Notes under the pieces: model-generated | Database searches by the model: none | What the model saw: the letters and a program-made list of their open reading frames with translations, nothing else | Told to the model about the DNA's origin: nothing | Shown here: positions 44,260 to 53,868 of the stretch, in pieces | Layout of the letters: every line of letters starts with the position of its first letter | Position numbering within the stretch: position 1 is the stretch's first letter | Position numbers and translations under genes: made by a program | From: Psychrobacter ciconiae | GTDB lineage: Bacteria > Pseudomonadota > Gammaproteobacteria > Pseudomonadales > Moraxellaceae | NCBI RefSeq assembly: GCF_904846055.1 | Contig: NZ_CAJGYV010000001.1 | Span: forward strand, 2,170,001 to 2,234,000 | DNA length: 64,000 nt | Direction: 5' to 3'

Positions 44260-45546
44260 ATGATAATTGAGCAATGTTTATGGGACATCACTGCCCCAAA
44301 AGCCGACAGCTATCCAAGTCTCAGCCAAGAGTTGACCACTCAAGTTTGCATTATCGGGGGCGGCTATACGGGACTGTCAGCAGCCATTCACTTGCGCGAG
44401 CTTGGGATTGATGCCATCGTCCTTGAAAGTCAGCACATCGGCAGCGGCGGCTCAGGAAAAAGCGTCGGCTTGGTGAATGCCGGAACGTGGGCGCGCCCCG
44501 ACGACCTCAATGGCTTTTTGGGAGAAACGCACGGCGAGGGCTTAACAGCCGCCCTTGGCAGTGCTCCTGAATTGGTTTTTGAGTTGATCAAGCGCTACAA
44601 TATCGACGCCCAAGCCATTCAAGCAGGTAACTTGCATATGGCGCACAACAAAAAAGGCGAAGAAGACGTCGATATCCGCTACGAGCAATTGCGCCGCCGC
44701 GGGGTTGACGCTCGTGTATTGACCGGCAGCATTTGCCATGAATACTGCGGCACGACCAGTATCAATAAAGCGCTGCTTGACCCAAGAACTGGAACGCTAA
44801 ATCCTCTAGCTTACGTTCGCGGTCTTGCTAAAGTTGCAAGCCGTCTTGGCGCTCAGATATTTGAGCAGTCAGCGGTAAGCCGCATTGAAAAATCAGGGGA
44901 CAAATGGTGGGCGAAAACGCAAAACGGCAATATCGGTGCCGACCACATCATCATCGCGACCAATGCTTACACCGAAGGCGAATGGTCGGAGATAAAAAAG
45001 ACCTTTTATACCGTGTCTTATTACCAAATCGCCTCTGAGCCTTTAACCAGCGCTGAGGCCGCGCGAATCTTACCGCACAAAAATGGTGCTTGGGATACGC
45101 GGCTTGCGTTATCAAGCTTTCGCCGCGATAAAGACGACCGACTGCTACTAGGAACGGTGGGCGGCGCGGCAGGAAAGCCAAAATGCTTTTATCAATCGTG
45201 GGCAAATCAAGTTCAAAAAAGCTATTATCCCTACTTGCCAAAATTTGACTGGCAATACGAGTGGTTTGGCAATTTTGGGTTTACCCAAGACCATATATTT
45301 CGCGTGCTAGAGCCTGATGAAGGCATTTTAACCGCCACCGCTTATAATGGTCGCGGCATCACCACCGGAACGATGATGGGAAAATGCTTTGCTGATTACA
45401 TCGCCACCGGTGATAAAAGCCGAATCCCGCTACCGTTTAAAAGCTTGAATGAGGCTAAAGTCAGTTTTCCCAATTTGAAATCTGGATTTACCGAGCTTGG
45501 CTTAACCTTGTATCATCTTGGGCAATGCTTACGAATAATCCGTTAA
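44260..45546 (+). CDS. amaA: FAD-dependent L-pipecolate oxidase (AmaA-like)
   Basis: This 428-residue DAO-family flavoprotein has the FAD motif GGGYTG at residues 33-38 and the SGGSGKSVGLVNAGTW segment, which matches the family loop around the flavin. The late AYNGRGITTGT motif is typical of the PuuB/AmaA group. In P. putida AmaA oxidises L-pipecolate to piperideine-6-carboxylate, which opens to 2-aminoadipate semialdehyde, the substrate of AmaB. The adjacent amaB and hglS make this assignment likely over a gamma-glutamylputrescine oxidase. A near-perfect GGGAGGTG ribosome site lies before the ATG. Confidence 0.85.
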   Translation: MIIEQCLWDITAPKADSYPSLSQELTTQVCIIGGGYTGLSAAIHLRELGIDAIVLESQHIGSGGSGKSVGLVNAGTWARPDDLNGFLGETHGEGLTAALGSAPELVFELIKRYNIDAQAIQAGNLHMAHNKKGEEDVDIRYEQLRRRGVDARVLTGSICHEYCGTTSINKALLDPRTGTLNPLAYVRGLAKVASRLGAQIFEQSAVSRIEKSGDKWWAKTQNGNIGADHIIIATNAYTEGEWSEIKKTFYTVSYYQIASEPLTSAEAARILPHKNGAWDTRLALSSFRRDKDDRLLLGTVGGAAGKPKCFYQSWANQVQKSYYPYLPKFDWQYEWFGNFGFTQDHIFRVLEPDEGILTATAYNGRGITTGTMMGKCFADYIATGDKSRIPLPFKSLNEAKVSFPNLKSGFTELGLTLYHLGQCLRIIR

Positions 45547-45556
45547 TGAAAATTAT

Positions 45557-45802
45557 ATGAAACCCGTGCAAATAAAACTTTCTAAAGAAGATGAGGCGCT
45601 CGTTCTTGAGCGTCTTGCGGACTATTTAAACCAAGAGTTTGATTTGGATATTGGCAATCTACCAGCAAAAATGCTGCTGGATTTTTTGATTGAAACCTTA
45701 ACGCCAGTGATCGCTAATCAGCTTATCGACGATTTAGAGCCGTGGCTGTACGAGCGCATGACAGGGATATTAGAAGACATGCACAGCTTTAAACAAGATT
45801 AA
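45557..45802 (+). CDS. DUF2164-family small protein
   Basis: This 81-residue protein is of the DUF2164 type: IKLSKEDEALVLERLADYLN, then FDLDIGNLPAKMLLDFLIE and an acidic C-terminus. No function is known for the family. It starts ten bases after amaA, so it probably shares its transcript, although the family is widespread and not tied to lysine use. It converges on the MFS gene with only 23 bases between. Confidence 0.8.
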   Translation: MKPVQIKLSKEDEALVLERLADYLNQEFDLDIGNLPAKMLLDFLIETLTPVIANQLIDDLEPWLYERMTGILEDMHSFKQD

Positions 45803-45825
45803 AACCTGTGCTAAAAGTGCCGAAA

Positions 45826-46992
45826 TCAGCGCGCTCGAAAGCCGTGATGCCGCGCTGACCAAACGATCATAAACGCAAAGCTTGCCAATATAAGCACCGC
45901 CCAAGCAAAGGACATCACGCCAAACTGATTGAGCAAAATGGCGCCTGCCAAACTGCCGCCACCCACCGCAATATTAAAAACGGTCACAAACATCGATTGC
46001 GCCACATCGGTATTTTCGCGGGCAGCATCGGCAAGCGCGGTTTGTAGCATAATTGGCGCGCCGCCAAACGTCACCCCCCAAAGGGCAACACAAACAAACA
46101 CGACCGGCTTAACATCACCGAATAAGCCTAAAGTAAGGGCGGCAACAACAAAAGTCGCTAAACTTATCAAGGTCAATTGCCGTGGATGATTATCCACCAA
46201 AAGCCCCGTAAGCCAAATGCCTAACAGCGCTGCCACCCCAAATACCAGCAATACCACATCGACGCGCCCCTCAAGTCCCGATAAAGTCAAAAACGGCTCA
46301 ATATAGGTATAAAGGGTATTGTGCGCTAAAATCCAAAACAGTAGCGTTAATAATATCGCCCAAATGCCTTTAATTTGAGCAACTTTGCTTAACGGCAATC
46401 GCTGACTTGCACTTTGACCGGCAAAATCAGGAATAAACAAACGAATCCAAAAAAACAGCAACAGCGTGAGCACCGACATCACCCAAAAAACACCGCGCCA
46501 ATCAAAAATCCCGCCAAGCCAAGTGCCAAGCGGGACACCAACAGCAAAGGCAATCGGCTGACCGACACCGGCAATCGCCAAAGCGCGACCTTGCAGACCG
46601 TCTTTGACCAAGCGCATCACATAACCGGGAAATAGCCCCCAAATCACCCCTGCCATCATTCCGGCGGCAAAGCGCACTGCAAGGATGATACCGTAATGAC
46701 TCGATAGGGCAGTGATGACATTAAACAACAGCAAGCCGCCCACAGCAAACAGCAAAAGCCGCCGCCGATTCCAGCTGCGCGTTGCGGCAATCACTGGAAT
46801 TGCTGCAAGCACAGATCCAAGCGCATAAAGGGTGATAAGCTGACCTGCCAGTGCCTTTGACACGCCAAGCGCCTCGCTGATTTGTGGCAGCAGCCCCGCC
46901 GGCATGGTTTCGGTCATAATCACCAAAAACCCTGCCAGAGTAAAGGCAAACAGCCGCCAATAAGGCAAGGCAGTTTTTTGCTTGGCGCTCAT
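45826..46992 (-). CDS. MFS transporter (AraJ/sugar-efflux DHA1 type)
   Basis: This 388-residue protein has twelve hydrophobic helices. It belongs to the DHA1 type of the major facilitator superfamily, shown by the early VIMTETMPAGLLPQIS segment and the helix 2-3 loop RSWNRRRLLL. Relatives export sugars or drugs. It starts six bases after the aromatic aminotransferase stop on the same strand, so the two are probably one operon. The substrate is unknown; an amino-acid-derived compound is possible from the context only. Confidence 0.88.
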   Translation of the reverse strand: MSAKQKTALPYWRLFAFTLAGFLVIMTETMPAGLLPQISEALGVSKALAGQLITLYALGSVLAAIPVIAATRSWNRRRLLLFAVGGLLLFNVITALSSHYGIILAVRFAAGMMAGVIWGLFPGYVMRLVKDGLQGRALAIAGVGQPIAFAVGVPLGTWLGGIFDWRGVFWVMSVLTLLLFFWIRLFIPDFAGQSASQRLPLSKVAQIKGIWAILLTLLFWILAHNTLYTYIEPFLTLSGLEGRVDVVLLVFGVAALLGIWLTGLLVDNHPRQLTLISLATFVVAALTLGLFGDVKPVVFVCVALWGVTFGGAPIMLQTALADAARENTDVAQSMFVTVFNIAVGGGSLAGAILLNQFGVMSFAWAVLILASFAFMIVWSARHHGFRAR

Positions 46993-46998
46993 CGGTTA

Positions 46999-48198
46999 CT
47001 ACGCCTCTTGAAGCACTTCTGCCATGGCATTTGCCACATAATCGATATTGCTATCGTTAAGCCCTGCCACGCACATTCTTGAGTTTGAAATCATGTAGAT
47101 ACCAAACTTATCTTGCAAGCGCTGAACTTGATTTGGGGTAAGCCCTGTAAAGCTGAACATCCCTTTTTGACGGGTTAAATAATCAAAATTGCGACCCGGC
47201 ACTTTTTCTTCCAACACCGCTTTTAATTGCGAGCGCATTTTTTTGATGCGGTCGCGCATGGCGTAAACTTCACCAAGCCACTGCTCATGAAGTGCCTCAT
47301 CGTTCATCACGATATCAACCACGTGACCGCCGTGCGATGGTGGGCTGCTGTAGATTTGACGAACGGTCAATTGCAATTGGCTAAAGACCAAGTCTGCCTC
47401 AGCTTTATCTTGGCAAACGACCGACAAGCCGCCAACGCGCTCACCATAAAGCGATAAGTTTTTAGAAAATGAGTTACTGATAAACAAGCTCAATCCCAAA
47501 TCAACCGCTTTACGAATGGCATAAGCGTCCTCATCCATGTCCACGCCAAAGCCTTGATAGGCGATGTCCATAAACGCAATCAGCTCTTTTTCTTTAATTA
47601 AAACAAGCAACTCATCCCACTGCTCATGGGTCAAATCCATGCCCGTTGGGTTGTGGCAGCAAGGGTGCAGCAGCACGACGTCATGCGCATTTAACTTGCT
47701 AAAAAAGTCTTTCATTTCGTCAAATTTGACGCTATTGGTTGGCGTGTCGTAATACGGATATTTGCCAACTTCCATGCCGCTTCCGGCAAAAATACCGATG
47801 TGGTTGCCCCAAGTTGGGTCACTCACGTAGCATTTGGCGTCAGGATACCATTGATGGATAAATTCCGCGCCAACTTTTAGCGCCCCTGAGCCGCCAATAG
47901 TCGCGATGGTTGCCACACGCTCTTCTTTAAGGGCAACTGAGTCTTTTCCAAGCAATAAACGCTGACACGCCAAGCGGTGACCGGGAAGTCCAGCCATAGG
48001 CAAATACGGTCTTGGTAAAATTGGGTCAGCGATTCGGCGTTCGGCTGTTTTTACGCACTCAAGGACGTTTAAGCCGCCAAGCTCATCATAATAAATGCCA
48101 ATGCCCAAGTTAACCTTGTTTGGGTTTTCATCAGCCAAAAACGTATCGACCAAGCCCAAAATTGGGTCACCTGCATAATATTCGATATGATTAAACAT
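46999..48198 (-). CDS. tyrB: Aromatic / aspartate aminotransferase
   Basis: This 399-residue class I aminotransferase (AspC/TyrB type) has the PLP Lys in SNSFSKNLSLYGERVG at about residue 245, HPCCHNPTGMDLT at about 185 for cofactor and substrate binding, and the C-terminal Arg in SNSRMCVAGLN near 378, which binds the substrate carboxylate. It interconverts aromatic or acidic amino acids and 2-oxo acids with glutamate. I cannot separate TyrB from AspC by eye, so the symbol is tentative. The MFS gene follows directly. Confidence 0.88.
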   Translation of the reverse strand: MFNHIEYYAGDPILGLVDTFLADENPNKVNLGIGIYYDELGGLNVLECVKTAERRIADPILPRPYLPMAGLPGHRLACQRLLLGKDSVALKEERVATIATIGGSGALKVGAEFIHQWYPDAKCYVSDPTWGNHIGIFAGSGMEVGKYPYYDTPTNSVKFDEMKDFFSKLNAHDVVLLHPCCHNPTGMDLTHEQWDELLVLIKEKELIAFMDIAYQGFGVDMDEDAYAIRKAVDLGLSLFISNSFSKNLSLYGERVGGLSVVCQDKAEADLVFSQLQLTVRQIYSSPPSHGGHVVDIVMNDEALHEQWLGEVYAMRDRIKKMRSQLKAVLEEKVPGRNFDYLTRQKGMFSFTGLTPNQVQRLQDKFGIYMISNSRMCVAGLNDSNIDYVANAMAEVLQEA

Positions 48199-48659
48199 AA
48201 ATTTCTCTTATTAATTGCTAAAATTTGATAAAGACGCTATCACTATAAATAAGAATCGCACCACAATGCCGTGATGCCAAAAAAAGAGAGATAATTCGTC
48301 AAAGAAAAGTCGCATTGAGGGTTGCGACTCAATCAGGATAAACCACTTGCGCGCTAAGCTCAATGGCATTGTAGCTAAATTTGAGGCTTTGTTACTGATT
48401 TTGTAGCCAGCCGTGTTTTGTCATTTACAAGATTTAAAAAACAGCCTAAGGTGAAACGAGCGGTTTGAACAGTTGTTTTTACGATTAAAACCGCTTTTGT
48501 GTTAACCAAGATTGTAAATATGAATTAAAAAAATAGCTAAAATTTTTAAGCTTAAAGTCGGTCGTTTTTAATTGCCATTATTTTTAACTAGCATTATTTT
48601 TAATTACCATTATCACGATTAGCCTCATTATCTTTAGTCTGATTTTAATAGGTCAACTT
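48199..48659. other. 461-bp divergent spacer before the molybdenum locus
   Basis: AT-rich region between the divergent aminotransferase and the YdeP-like gene. It holds an ATTGAG/CTCAAT inverted repeat at 48314-48333 and a three-copy 16-bp tandem repeat at 48565-48612. No RNA gene or molybdenum-cofactor riboswitch was recognised. Confidence 0.5.
48565..48612 (+). repeat. Three 16-bp tandem repeats upstream of the YdeP-like gene
   Basis: TTTTTAATTGCCATTA, TTTTTAACTAGCATTA and TTTTTAATTACCATTA are exactly abutting. A fourth weak echo (CTCATTATCTTTA) follows. They end 47 bases before the ATG, where an activator or repressor array could sit. Confidence 0.75.
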
Positions 48660-50981
48660 ATGCGCAAAATTCCTGTTTATCCGCATCCGGCGGCCGGTTG
48701 GTCAGCCCTTGTCGCCTCAAGCCGAAAGCTGATGGATTATCAGTCCTTTTTGCGCGGCAGTGTCAGCGTACTGCATAGCAATCAGCCTCACGGCGGCTTT
48801 GATTGCCCCGGTTGTGCTTGGCCCGACCACAAAACCCACAAAACGCTAGACGTTTGCGAAACTGGCATTAAAGTTTTGGCAAGCGAAACCACCACAAGAG
48901 CTGCCGATGCCAAGTTTTTTTATCAAAATAAGGTCAGCCAATTGCAGCGCTGGTCAGGCTATGAGCTTGAGCATGCAGGGCGCTTGTCCGAGCCGCTGTG
49001 TTACGATGAGGAAGAAGACCGTTATCTGCCTATCTCTTGGGAAGATGCCTTTATTAAAGTGGCTGACGAATTAAAAAAACTAGCAAGCCCTGATGATGCG
49101 CTGTTTTACACCTCAGGGCGGGTGACCAATGAGCCGGCATTTTTGTATCAGCTGATGGTTCGCTGTTTTGGGACAAATAATTTGCCGGATTGCTCAAATA
49201 TGTGCCACGAGCCGACCTCAGTGATGCTTGCCCGTCAGCTTGGCGTTGGTAAAGCAACTGTGATACTGGAGGACTTTGAGCGCGCTAAACTCATCTTAAT
49301 GTTCGGTCAAAATCCTGCCACCAATCATCCAAGAATGCTTGAAATGCTGGCTCATGCTCATAAAGAGGGTTGTAAGATTATTGCGATCAATCCCATGCGT
49401 GAGCAAGGTCTAAAGGCGTTTCGCAATCCACAAAAACCCACCCACATGGCGGCCGGCATGAGTGACGACATGGTGGATAACGTGATTCAAATCCGCGTGG
49501 GCGGCGACGTGGCGCTGTTAACCGGCTTGGCAAAGTGGCTGGTTGATAACGATAAAATAAATCGCGACTTTATTGACACCGAAACGTCCGGATTCGACGC
49601 GCTTAACGATTGGCTTAGCGCCCAATCTTGGGAAGATATCGAGCGCGGTTCAGGACTTACCAAAGCCGATATCATCGCGGTAGCTAAGCTTGTCGCGGAC
49701 AGTCCTGCCACCATTTGCACTTGGGGCATGGGAATCACGCAGCACGTCCAAGGCGATGACAACGTGGCAATGATTACCAATCTTTTACTGCTTTTGGGAA
49801 TGATTGGCATTGAGGGTGCAGGAGCTGCTCCGATTCGTGGTCACTCAAATGTTCAAGGCGACCGCACCATGGGCATTCACGAACGTCCAAAACCTAAGCT
49901 TTTGGCAAGCCTTGAGCGCGTGTTCAAACTGCCCATGCCAAAGGAGGATGGCTTGGATGTTATCCAAGGTGCCAAAGCTTTAATTGACGGCAAAATCCAC
50001 GCCTTTATCAGCTTGGGCGGTAACTATTCGGTGGCAGCGCCCGACAGTAAAGCTATTCAGCACGCCTTAAGCAAAGCGCAACTGAGCGTTTTTGTTGGCA
50101 CGAAACTGAATGAAACGATGCTTTATCCGGCAAAAACCAGCCTGATTTTGCCATGTCTCAGTCGAACTGAGCGCTATGTGACGGAATATGGTGAGCAATT
50201 TGCCACCATTGAAGACTCTATTTGCCAAATTGTGGCGACCAAAGGTCATTTAAAACCGCTAAGCGCGCAGTTAAAGTCTGAAGCACAAATTATTGCCGGA
50301 ATTGCGCTTGCCCTGTTTGACGACGCTAAGATTGATGATGCTAAAAAGTCAAGCATTGCAAGCATCGATTGGCAAAAAATGAGCACTGATTTTGATTTTA
50401 CCCGCAATTATATTGCCCAAGCCATTGAAGGCTTTGAAAACTTTAATGCCAAAATCCGTGAGCATAAGCGCGGCTTTCATTTGTACCATCCGGCGCGCCA
50501 CCGCTCATGGCAAACCCAAAGCGGTAAAGCGCAATTTGAACTCCCAACCCATTCGGTCACTTTGGTTGCTGACCGTGCGGCGAAAATTGAGCAAGACGCA
50601 AATCACGACTCAGTTTGGCAATTGACCAGCGTCCGTAGTCATGACCAATTTAACACCATGATTTTTGGTTTTGAAGACCGCTACCGGCAGACGCAGCGGC
50701 GCGATGTGCTGTTCATGCACCCTGATGAGATGGCGCGGGCAGGATTACACGAGGGCGCACGCGTTATGGTCACCCGAAAGGACAGTCAAGGCAACGCGCG
50801 AACGCTTGGACCTTTGATATTGACCAAAATGGACATCGCCGCAGGGTCGGTGGCGACGTATTACCCAGAGTGTAACGATTTAATCGACCTTGACAGTCAT
50901 GCGCCTGAATCGCGAACGCCAGCTTATAAGTCAATGACGGTCAGCATCTCGCGCTATGATGAACAAGGCGTCACTGCCTAA
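48660..50981 (+). CDS. FdhF/YdeP-family molybdopterin oxidoreductase
   Basis: This 773-residue enzyme belongs to the molybdopterin oxidoreductases of the YdeP type. Cys at 49, 52 and 66 (DCPGCAWPD then VCETG) form the reduced N-terminal cluster motif of this group. Molybdopterin-guanine-dinucleotide binding regions follow, with FGQNPATNHPRM at about 215 and GHSNVQGDRTMG at about 396. The C-terminal dinucleotide domain includes VRSHDQFNTMIFG. YdeP of E. coli is associated with acid resistance, and the reaction is not settled. There is no Tat signal, so it is cytoplasmic. FdhD, which sulfurates the cofactor of formate-dehydrogenase-like enzymes, follows and overlaps. Confidence 0.9.
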   Translation: MRKIPVYPHPAAGWSALVASSRKLMDYQSFLRGSVSVLHSNQPHGGFDCPGCAWPDHKTHKTLDVCETGIKVLASETTTRAADAKFFYQNKVSQLQRWSGYELEHAGRLSEPLCYDEEEDRYLPISWEDAFIKVADELKKLASPDDALFYTSGRVTNEPAFLYQLMVRCFGTNNLPDCSNMCHEPTSVMLARQLGVGKATVILEDFERAKLILMFGQNPATNHPRMLEMLAHAHKEGCKIIAINPMREQGLKAFRNPQKPTHMAAGMSDDMVDNVIQIRVGGDVALLTGLAKWLVDNDKINRDFIDTETSGFDALNDWLSAQSWEDIERGSGLTKADIIAVAKLVADSPATICTWGMGITQHVQGDDNVAMITNLLLLLGMIGIEGAGAAPIRGHSNVQGDRTMGIHERPKPKLLASLERVFKLPMPKEDGLDVIQGAKALIDGKIHAFISLGGNYSVAAPDSKAIQHALSKAQLSVFVGTKLNETMLYPAKTSLILPCLSRTERYVTEYGEQFATIEDSICQIVATKGHLKPLSAQLKSEAQIIAGIALALFDDAKIDDAKKSSIASIDWQKMSTDFDFTRNYIAQAIEGFENFNAKIREHKRGFHLYHPARHRSWQTQSGKAQFELPTHSVTLVADRAAKIEQDANHDSVWQLTSVRSHDQFNTMIFGFEDRYRQTQRRDVLFMHPDEMARAGLHEGARVMVTRKDSQGNARTLGPLILTKMDIAAGSVATYYPECNDLIDLDSHAPESRTPAYKSMTVSISRYDEQGVTA

Positions 50982-51897
50982 TATGAAAGATAATCAAGAA
51001 TTTAAAAGTAACGACCAAGCGGCGGATGCTGCCCCGCTAAGTCGTGAGCACCTCACCCAAAAGCATAGTTGTGACGATAATCAACAAATAGAAAAAATCG
51101 ACAACACCGAAAGCTTGGTCGTTGAAGCTGCCATTGCGATTGTGATTAACGGTATTCATTACGCCGTTTTGATGGCAAGTCCCAATCAGCTTGATAAGCT
51201 TGCGCTTGGGTTTTTATTTAGTGAAGGTTTGATTTTACAAAAATCGGACTTGATAGATTGGGAAATTACGCCGATTGTTGATTTGACTGAACTTGCCGAG
51301 AAGATAAGCGCGTCAGCTGAATTTGATGAAAATAGCGATTTGGCACATTTAAGCGATTATGACATTTATTTGGTTGAGCTGACCTTAAATCAGCGCTGCC
51401 ATCAACGTATCCAAGCCCAAAGGCGGCTATTATCAGGGCGCACGGGCTGCGGCATGTGCGGAATGACCGGAATTTACCAAGCGCTGCCAAAGTTAAAGCC
51501 AATACCAAACACGACACCAAAGCCAAGCCTTGAAACGTTATTAACGGTCCGCTCAGCGATTAATGATGCCCAATTTACCCACCAGTTAACCGGCGCTGTT
51601 CACGCAGCAGCGACTTGTTATCAAGGTCAGCTATTTTTATTTGAAGACGTCGGTCGCCATAATGCCTTAGATAAGCTGATTGGTTGGCAACTAAAAACGG
51701 GCGCGGCGCTTGATTTTGTGGTGATGACGTCACGGCTGTCGATTGAATTGGTTCAAAAAGCCATCCGCGCCGATATTCCGTGGCTCATCGGCATGTCAGC
51801 GCCAACCAGTACCGCCGTTTTGGTGGCAAAGCGTTACGACTTGGGGCTTGGCGGATTTTTACGCGGCAATCGGGTGACTTTTTATTCAAATTCGTAA
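50956..51897 (+). CDS. fdhD: Formate dehydrogenase accessory sulfurtransferase FdhD
   Basis: FdhD transfers sulfur from IscS to the molybdenum cofactor of formate-dehydrogenase-like enzymes. The motif SGRTGCGMCG at about residues 158-167 supplies the paired Cys, and the later DVGRHNALDKLIG is diagnostic. The protein has 313 residues; the first 50 are polar and Asn/Gln/Asp-rich, unlike the family core. The start at 50956 overlaps the YdeP-like stop by 26 bases; the alternative ATG at 50983 sits just after that stop. Neither has a strong ribosome site, so coupling is likely. Confidence 0.92.
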   Translation: MMNKASLPNMKDNQEFKSNDQAADAAPLSREHLTQKHSCDDNQQIEKIDNTESLVVEAAIAIVINGIHYAVLMASPNQLDKLALGFLFSEGLILQKSDLIDWEITPIVDLTELAEKISASAEFDENSDLAHLSDYDIYLVELTLNQRCHQRIQAQRRLLSGRTGCGMCGMTGIYQALPKLKPIPNTTPKPSLETLLTVRSAINDAQFTHQLTGAVHAAATCYQGQLFLFEDVGRHNALDKLIGWQLKTGAALDFVVMTSRLSIELVQKAIRADIPWLIGMSAPTSTAVLVAKRYDLGLGGFLRGNRVTFYSNS

Positions 51898-52129
51898 CTT
51901 CTAAAAACTTGTTTTAAATAATAAATGCTTCTCATTTAACCTCACAATTTTTAACTAACTTTACCAAACTGTCTATCAACAGTAGGGCAATCTCACGCAA
52001 GCTCAACGCAATTGGCGAAATTAAAGTTTATAAAGTCGATATGATGAAAAAGAGTGTTGATAACCGTGTTAATAACAACAAATAAACTCTTCGATAACCA
52101 TAAATTTTGCCAGCCTGTGAGATGCCAGC

Positions 52130-52825
52130 ATGCCAAATTTGACCTTGATGATAAATGGTCAGGAACATCATTTCGATGACCTCGACCCAAGAACCAGTCT
52201 GCTTGACGTTTGCCGTCAGCATCTTGACTTAACCGGTGCTAAAAAAGGCTGTGACCACGGTCAATGCGGCGCTTGCACCATGATAGTGAACGGTAAGCGC
52301 ATCAACAGCTGCTTGACCCTTGCCATCATGCACGGCGGCGACGAGATTACCACCATTGAAGGTATCGGCGCGCCGGATTCGCTTAGCGAACTGCAACAAG
52401 CTTTTATTGACCATGATGCCTTTCAGTGTGGCTATTGCACACCGGGGCAGATTTGCTCAGCGACCGCAATGATAAGTGAAATTGAAAAGCACTTTCCAAG
52501 TCACGTCACCTCAAATTTAAAAAACCCGCAAATTACCCTTGAGGAAATCGGCGAGCGCATGAGTGGCAACCTTTGTCGCTGTTCGGCGTATCCCAACATT
52601 ATCAACGCCATTTATCAGGTATTAGCCAGTAACGGTTTGGTACAAAATGCCGATAAGTCAGCCGACTCTGCTAATTTAAAAGCTGCCAATTCAAACCCCG
52701 TCACTTCGCAAACAATAAGCCAACCACAAATTTGGTCACCGCTTGCAAGCAATGCCAACCCCAAGCAAGATTCACAAAGCCAAGTCGCCCAACAAAGCCA
52801 CAATAAGCTAGGAGCTGAATTATGA
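52130..52825 (+). CDS. PaoA-like [2Fe-2S] subunit of aldehyde/xanthine dehydrogenase family
   Basis: This 231-residue iron-sulfur subunit has Cys at 41, 46, 49 and 61 (GCDHGQCGAC then NSCLTL) that bind the plant-type cluster. A second set, QCGYCTPG at about 100 and NLCRCSAYPN at about 148, binds the other cluster. Unlike E. coli PaoA there is no Tat signal: the chain starts directly with the beta-grasp domain, so it is predicted to be cytoplasmic. Residues after about 170 form a Gln/Ser/Asn-rich tail not seen in the family. Its stop overlaps the next ATG by four bases (ATGA). Confidence 0.92.
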   Translation: MPNLTLMINGQEHHFDDLDPRTSLLDVCRQHLDLTGAKKGCDHGQCGACTMIVNGKRINSCLTLAIMHGGDEITTIEGIGAPDSLSELQQAFIDHDAFQCGYCTPGQICSATAMISEIEKHFPSHVTSNLKNPQITLEEIGERMSGNLCRCSAYPNIINAIYQVLASNGLVQNADKSADSANLKAANSNPVTSQTISQPQIWSPLASNANPKQDSQSQVAQQSHNKLGAEL

Positions 52826-53859
52826 AACCTTTTGTGTATCAGCGCCCTAACAGCGTAAATGAGGCAATTAAAGAGGGCGCAGCGCAAGATGCCACGTTTA
52901 TTGCAGGCGGCACCAATTTGCTAGATTTGATGAAGCATGAGATTGAAACGCCGCTTAAACTTATTGATATCAACCATTTAGAACTTAGCCAAATTGAAAA
53001 ACTGGACTCAGGCGAGTTAAAAATCGGCGCGCTGGTCAGTAACAGCGACCTTGCCGCTCACCCTGAAGTCATTGCCAATTATCCGGTGTTGTCGCGGGCG
53101 CTTTTAGCAGGCGCGTCGGGACAACTGCGCAATAAAGCCACGACGGCGGGCAACTTGCTACAACGAACGCGCTGTTATTACTTTTATCAGCCGGACAGCC
53201 CTTGTAACAAACGCAACCCCAACTCTGGCTGTTCTGCGATTGACGGCGAGAGCCGAAAGCTTGCGATTTTAGGCGTGAGTGATGATTGCATTGCTCAGCA
53301 TCCTTCAGATATGGCGGTGGCGATGCGCGCCCTTGATGCCAAAGTTATCACTCAACTTGCCGATGGCAGCTCGCGAACGCTTAGCCTCGATGAGCTGTAC
53401 CGGTTGCCAAAAGATACCCCAAATATCGAAACCAACTTACAATCTGGCGAACTGATTTCGCACCTCGTTTTGCCGCCGCCAGTAAATGGCATTCAAACTT
53501 ATGACAAGGTTCGCGACCGCGCCTCTTACGCGTTTGCGCTGGTATCGCTTGCCGCGATTATCGATGTTGATAATGAGGGTAATTTGACCACCGTTCAGTT
53601 AGCGTTCGGCGGTATTGGTGTGATGCCGTGGCGAAATGCTGCCGTTGAAGCGCTGCTGACAAGCTCAAAAGGTGAGCGCGAAGCGGTGGTTCAAGCCGCA
53701 GAGTTGCTGTTAAATGATGCCAAAACTACCGAACAAAATGCCTTTAAAGTGCCACTGACCAAGCGCTTACTTATTCAAGCGATTGAGCGTGCTATTAGCG
53801 CCAGTAAAAACGCCGCGCTTAATACCACCGCCCATCCTGCCAATTTAAACTTGCCTTAG
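52822..53859 (+). CDS. PaoB-like FAD and [4Fe-4S] subunit
   Basis: This 345-residue FAD-binding subunit belongs to the xanthine dehydrogenase family. The FAD loop AGGTNLLDLMK is at about 32-42 and the second contact, ATTAGNLLQRTRC, at about 104-116. Cys residues in TRCYYFY, SPCNKRNP and SGCSAI at about 116-136 match the extra [4Fe-4S] cluster peculiar to PaoB, which places the enzyme in the PaoABC group rather than classic xanthine dehydrogenase. It is coupled to the upstream PaoA-like gene by a four-base overlap and followed nine bases on by the large subunit. Confidence 0.92.
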   Translation: MKPFVYQRPNSVNEAIKEGAAQDATFIAGGTNLLDLMKHEIETPLKLIDINHLELSQIEKLDSGELKIGALVSNSDLAAHPEVIANYPVLSRALLAGASGQLRNKATTAGNLLQRTRCYYFYQPDSPCNKRNPNSGCSAIDGESRKLAILGVSDDCIAQHPSDMAVAMRALDAKVITQLADGSSRTLSLDELYRLPKDTPNIETNLQSGELISHLVLPPPVNGIQTYDKVRDRASYAFALVSLAAIIDVDNEGNLTTVQLAFGGIGVMPWRNAAVEALLTSSKGEREAVVQAAELLLNDAKTTEQNAFKVPLTKRLLIQAIERAISASKNAALNTTAHPANLNLP

Positions 53860-53868
53860 GAGCACGTT

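Noticed and set aside
48199..48659. Molybdenum-cofactor riboswitch before the YdeP-like gene
   Set aside because: No conserved Moco-RNA pattern was recognised; the region is AT-rich repeats.
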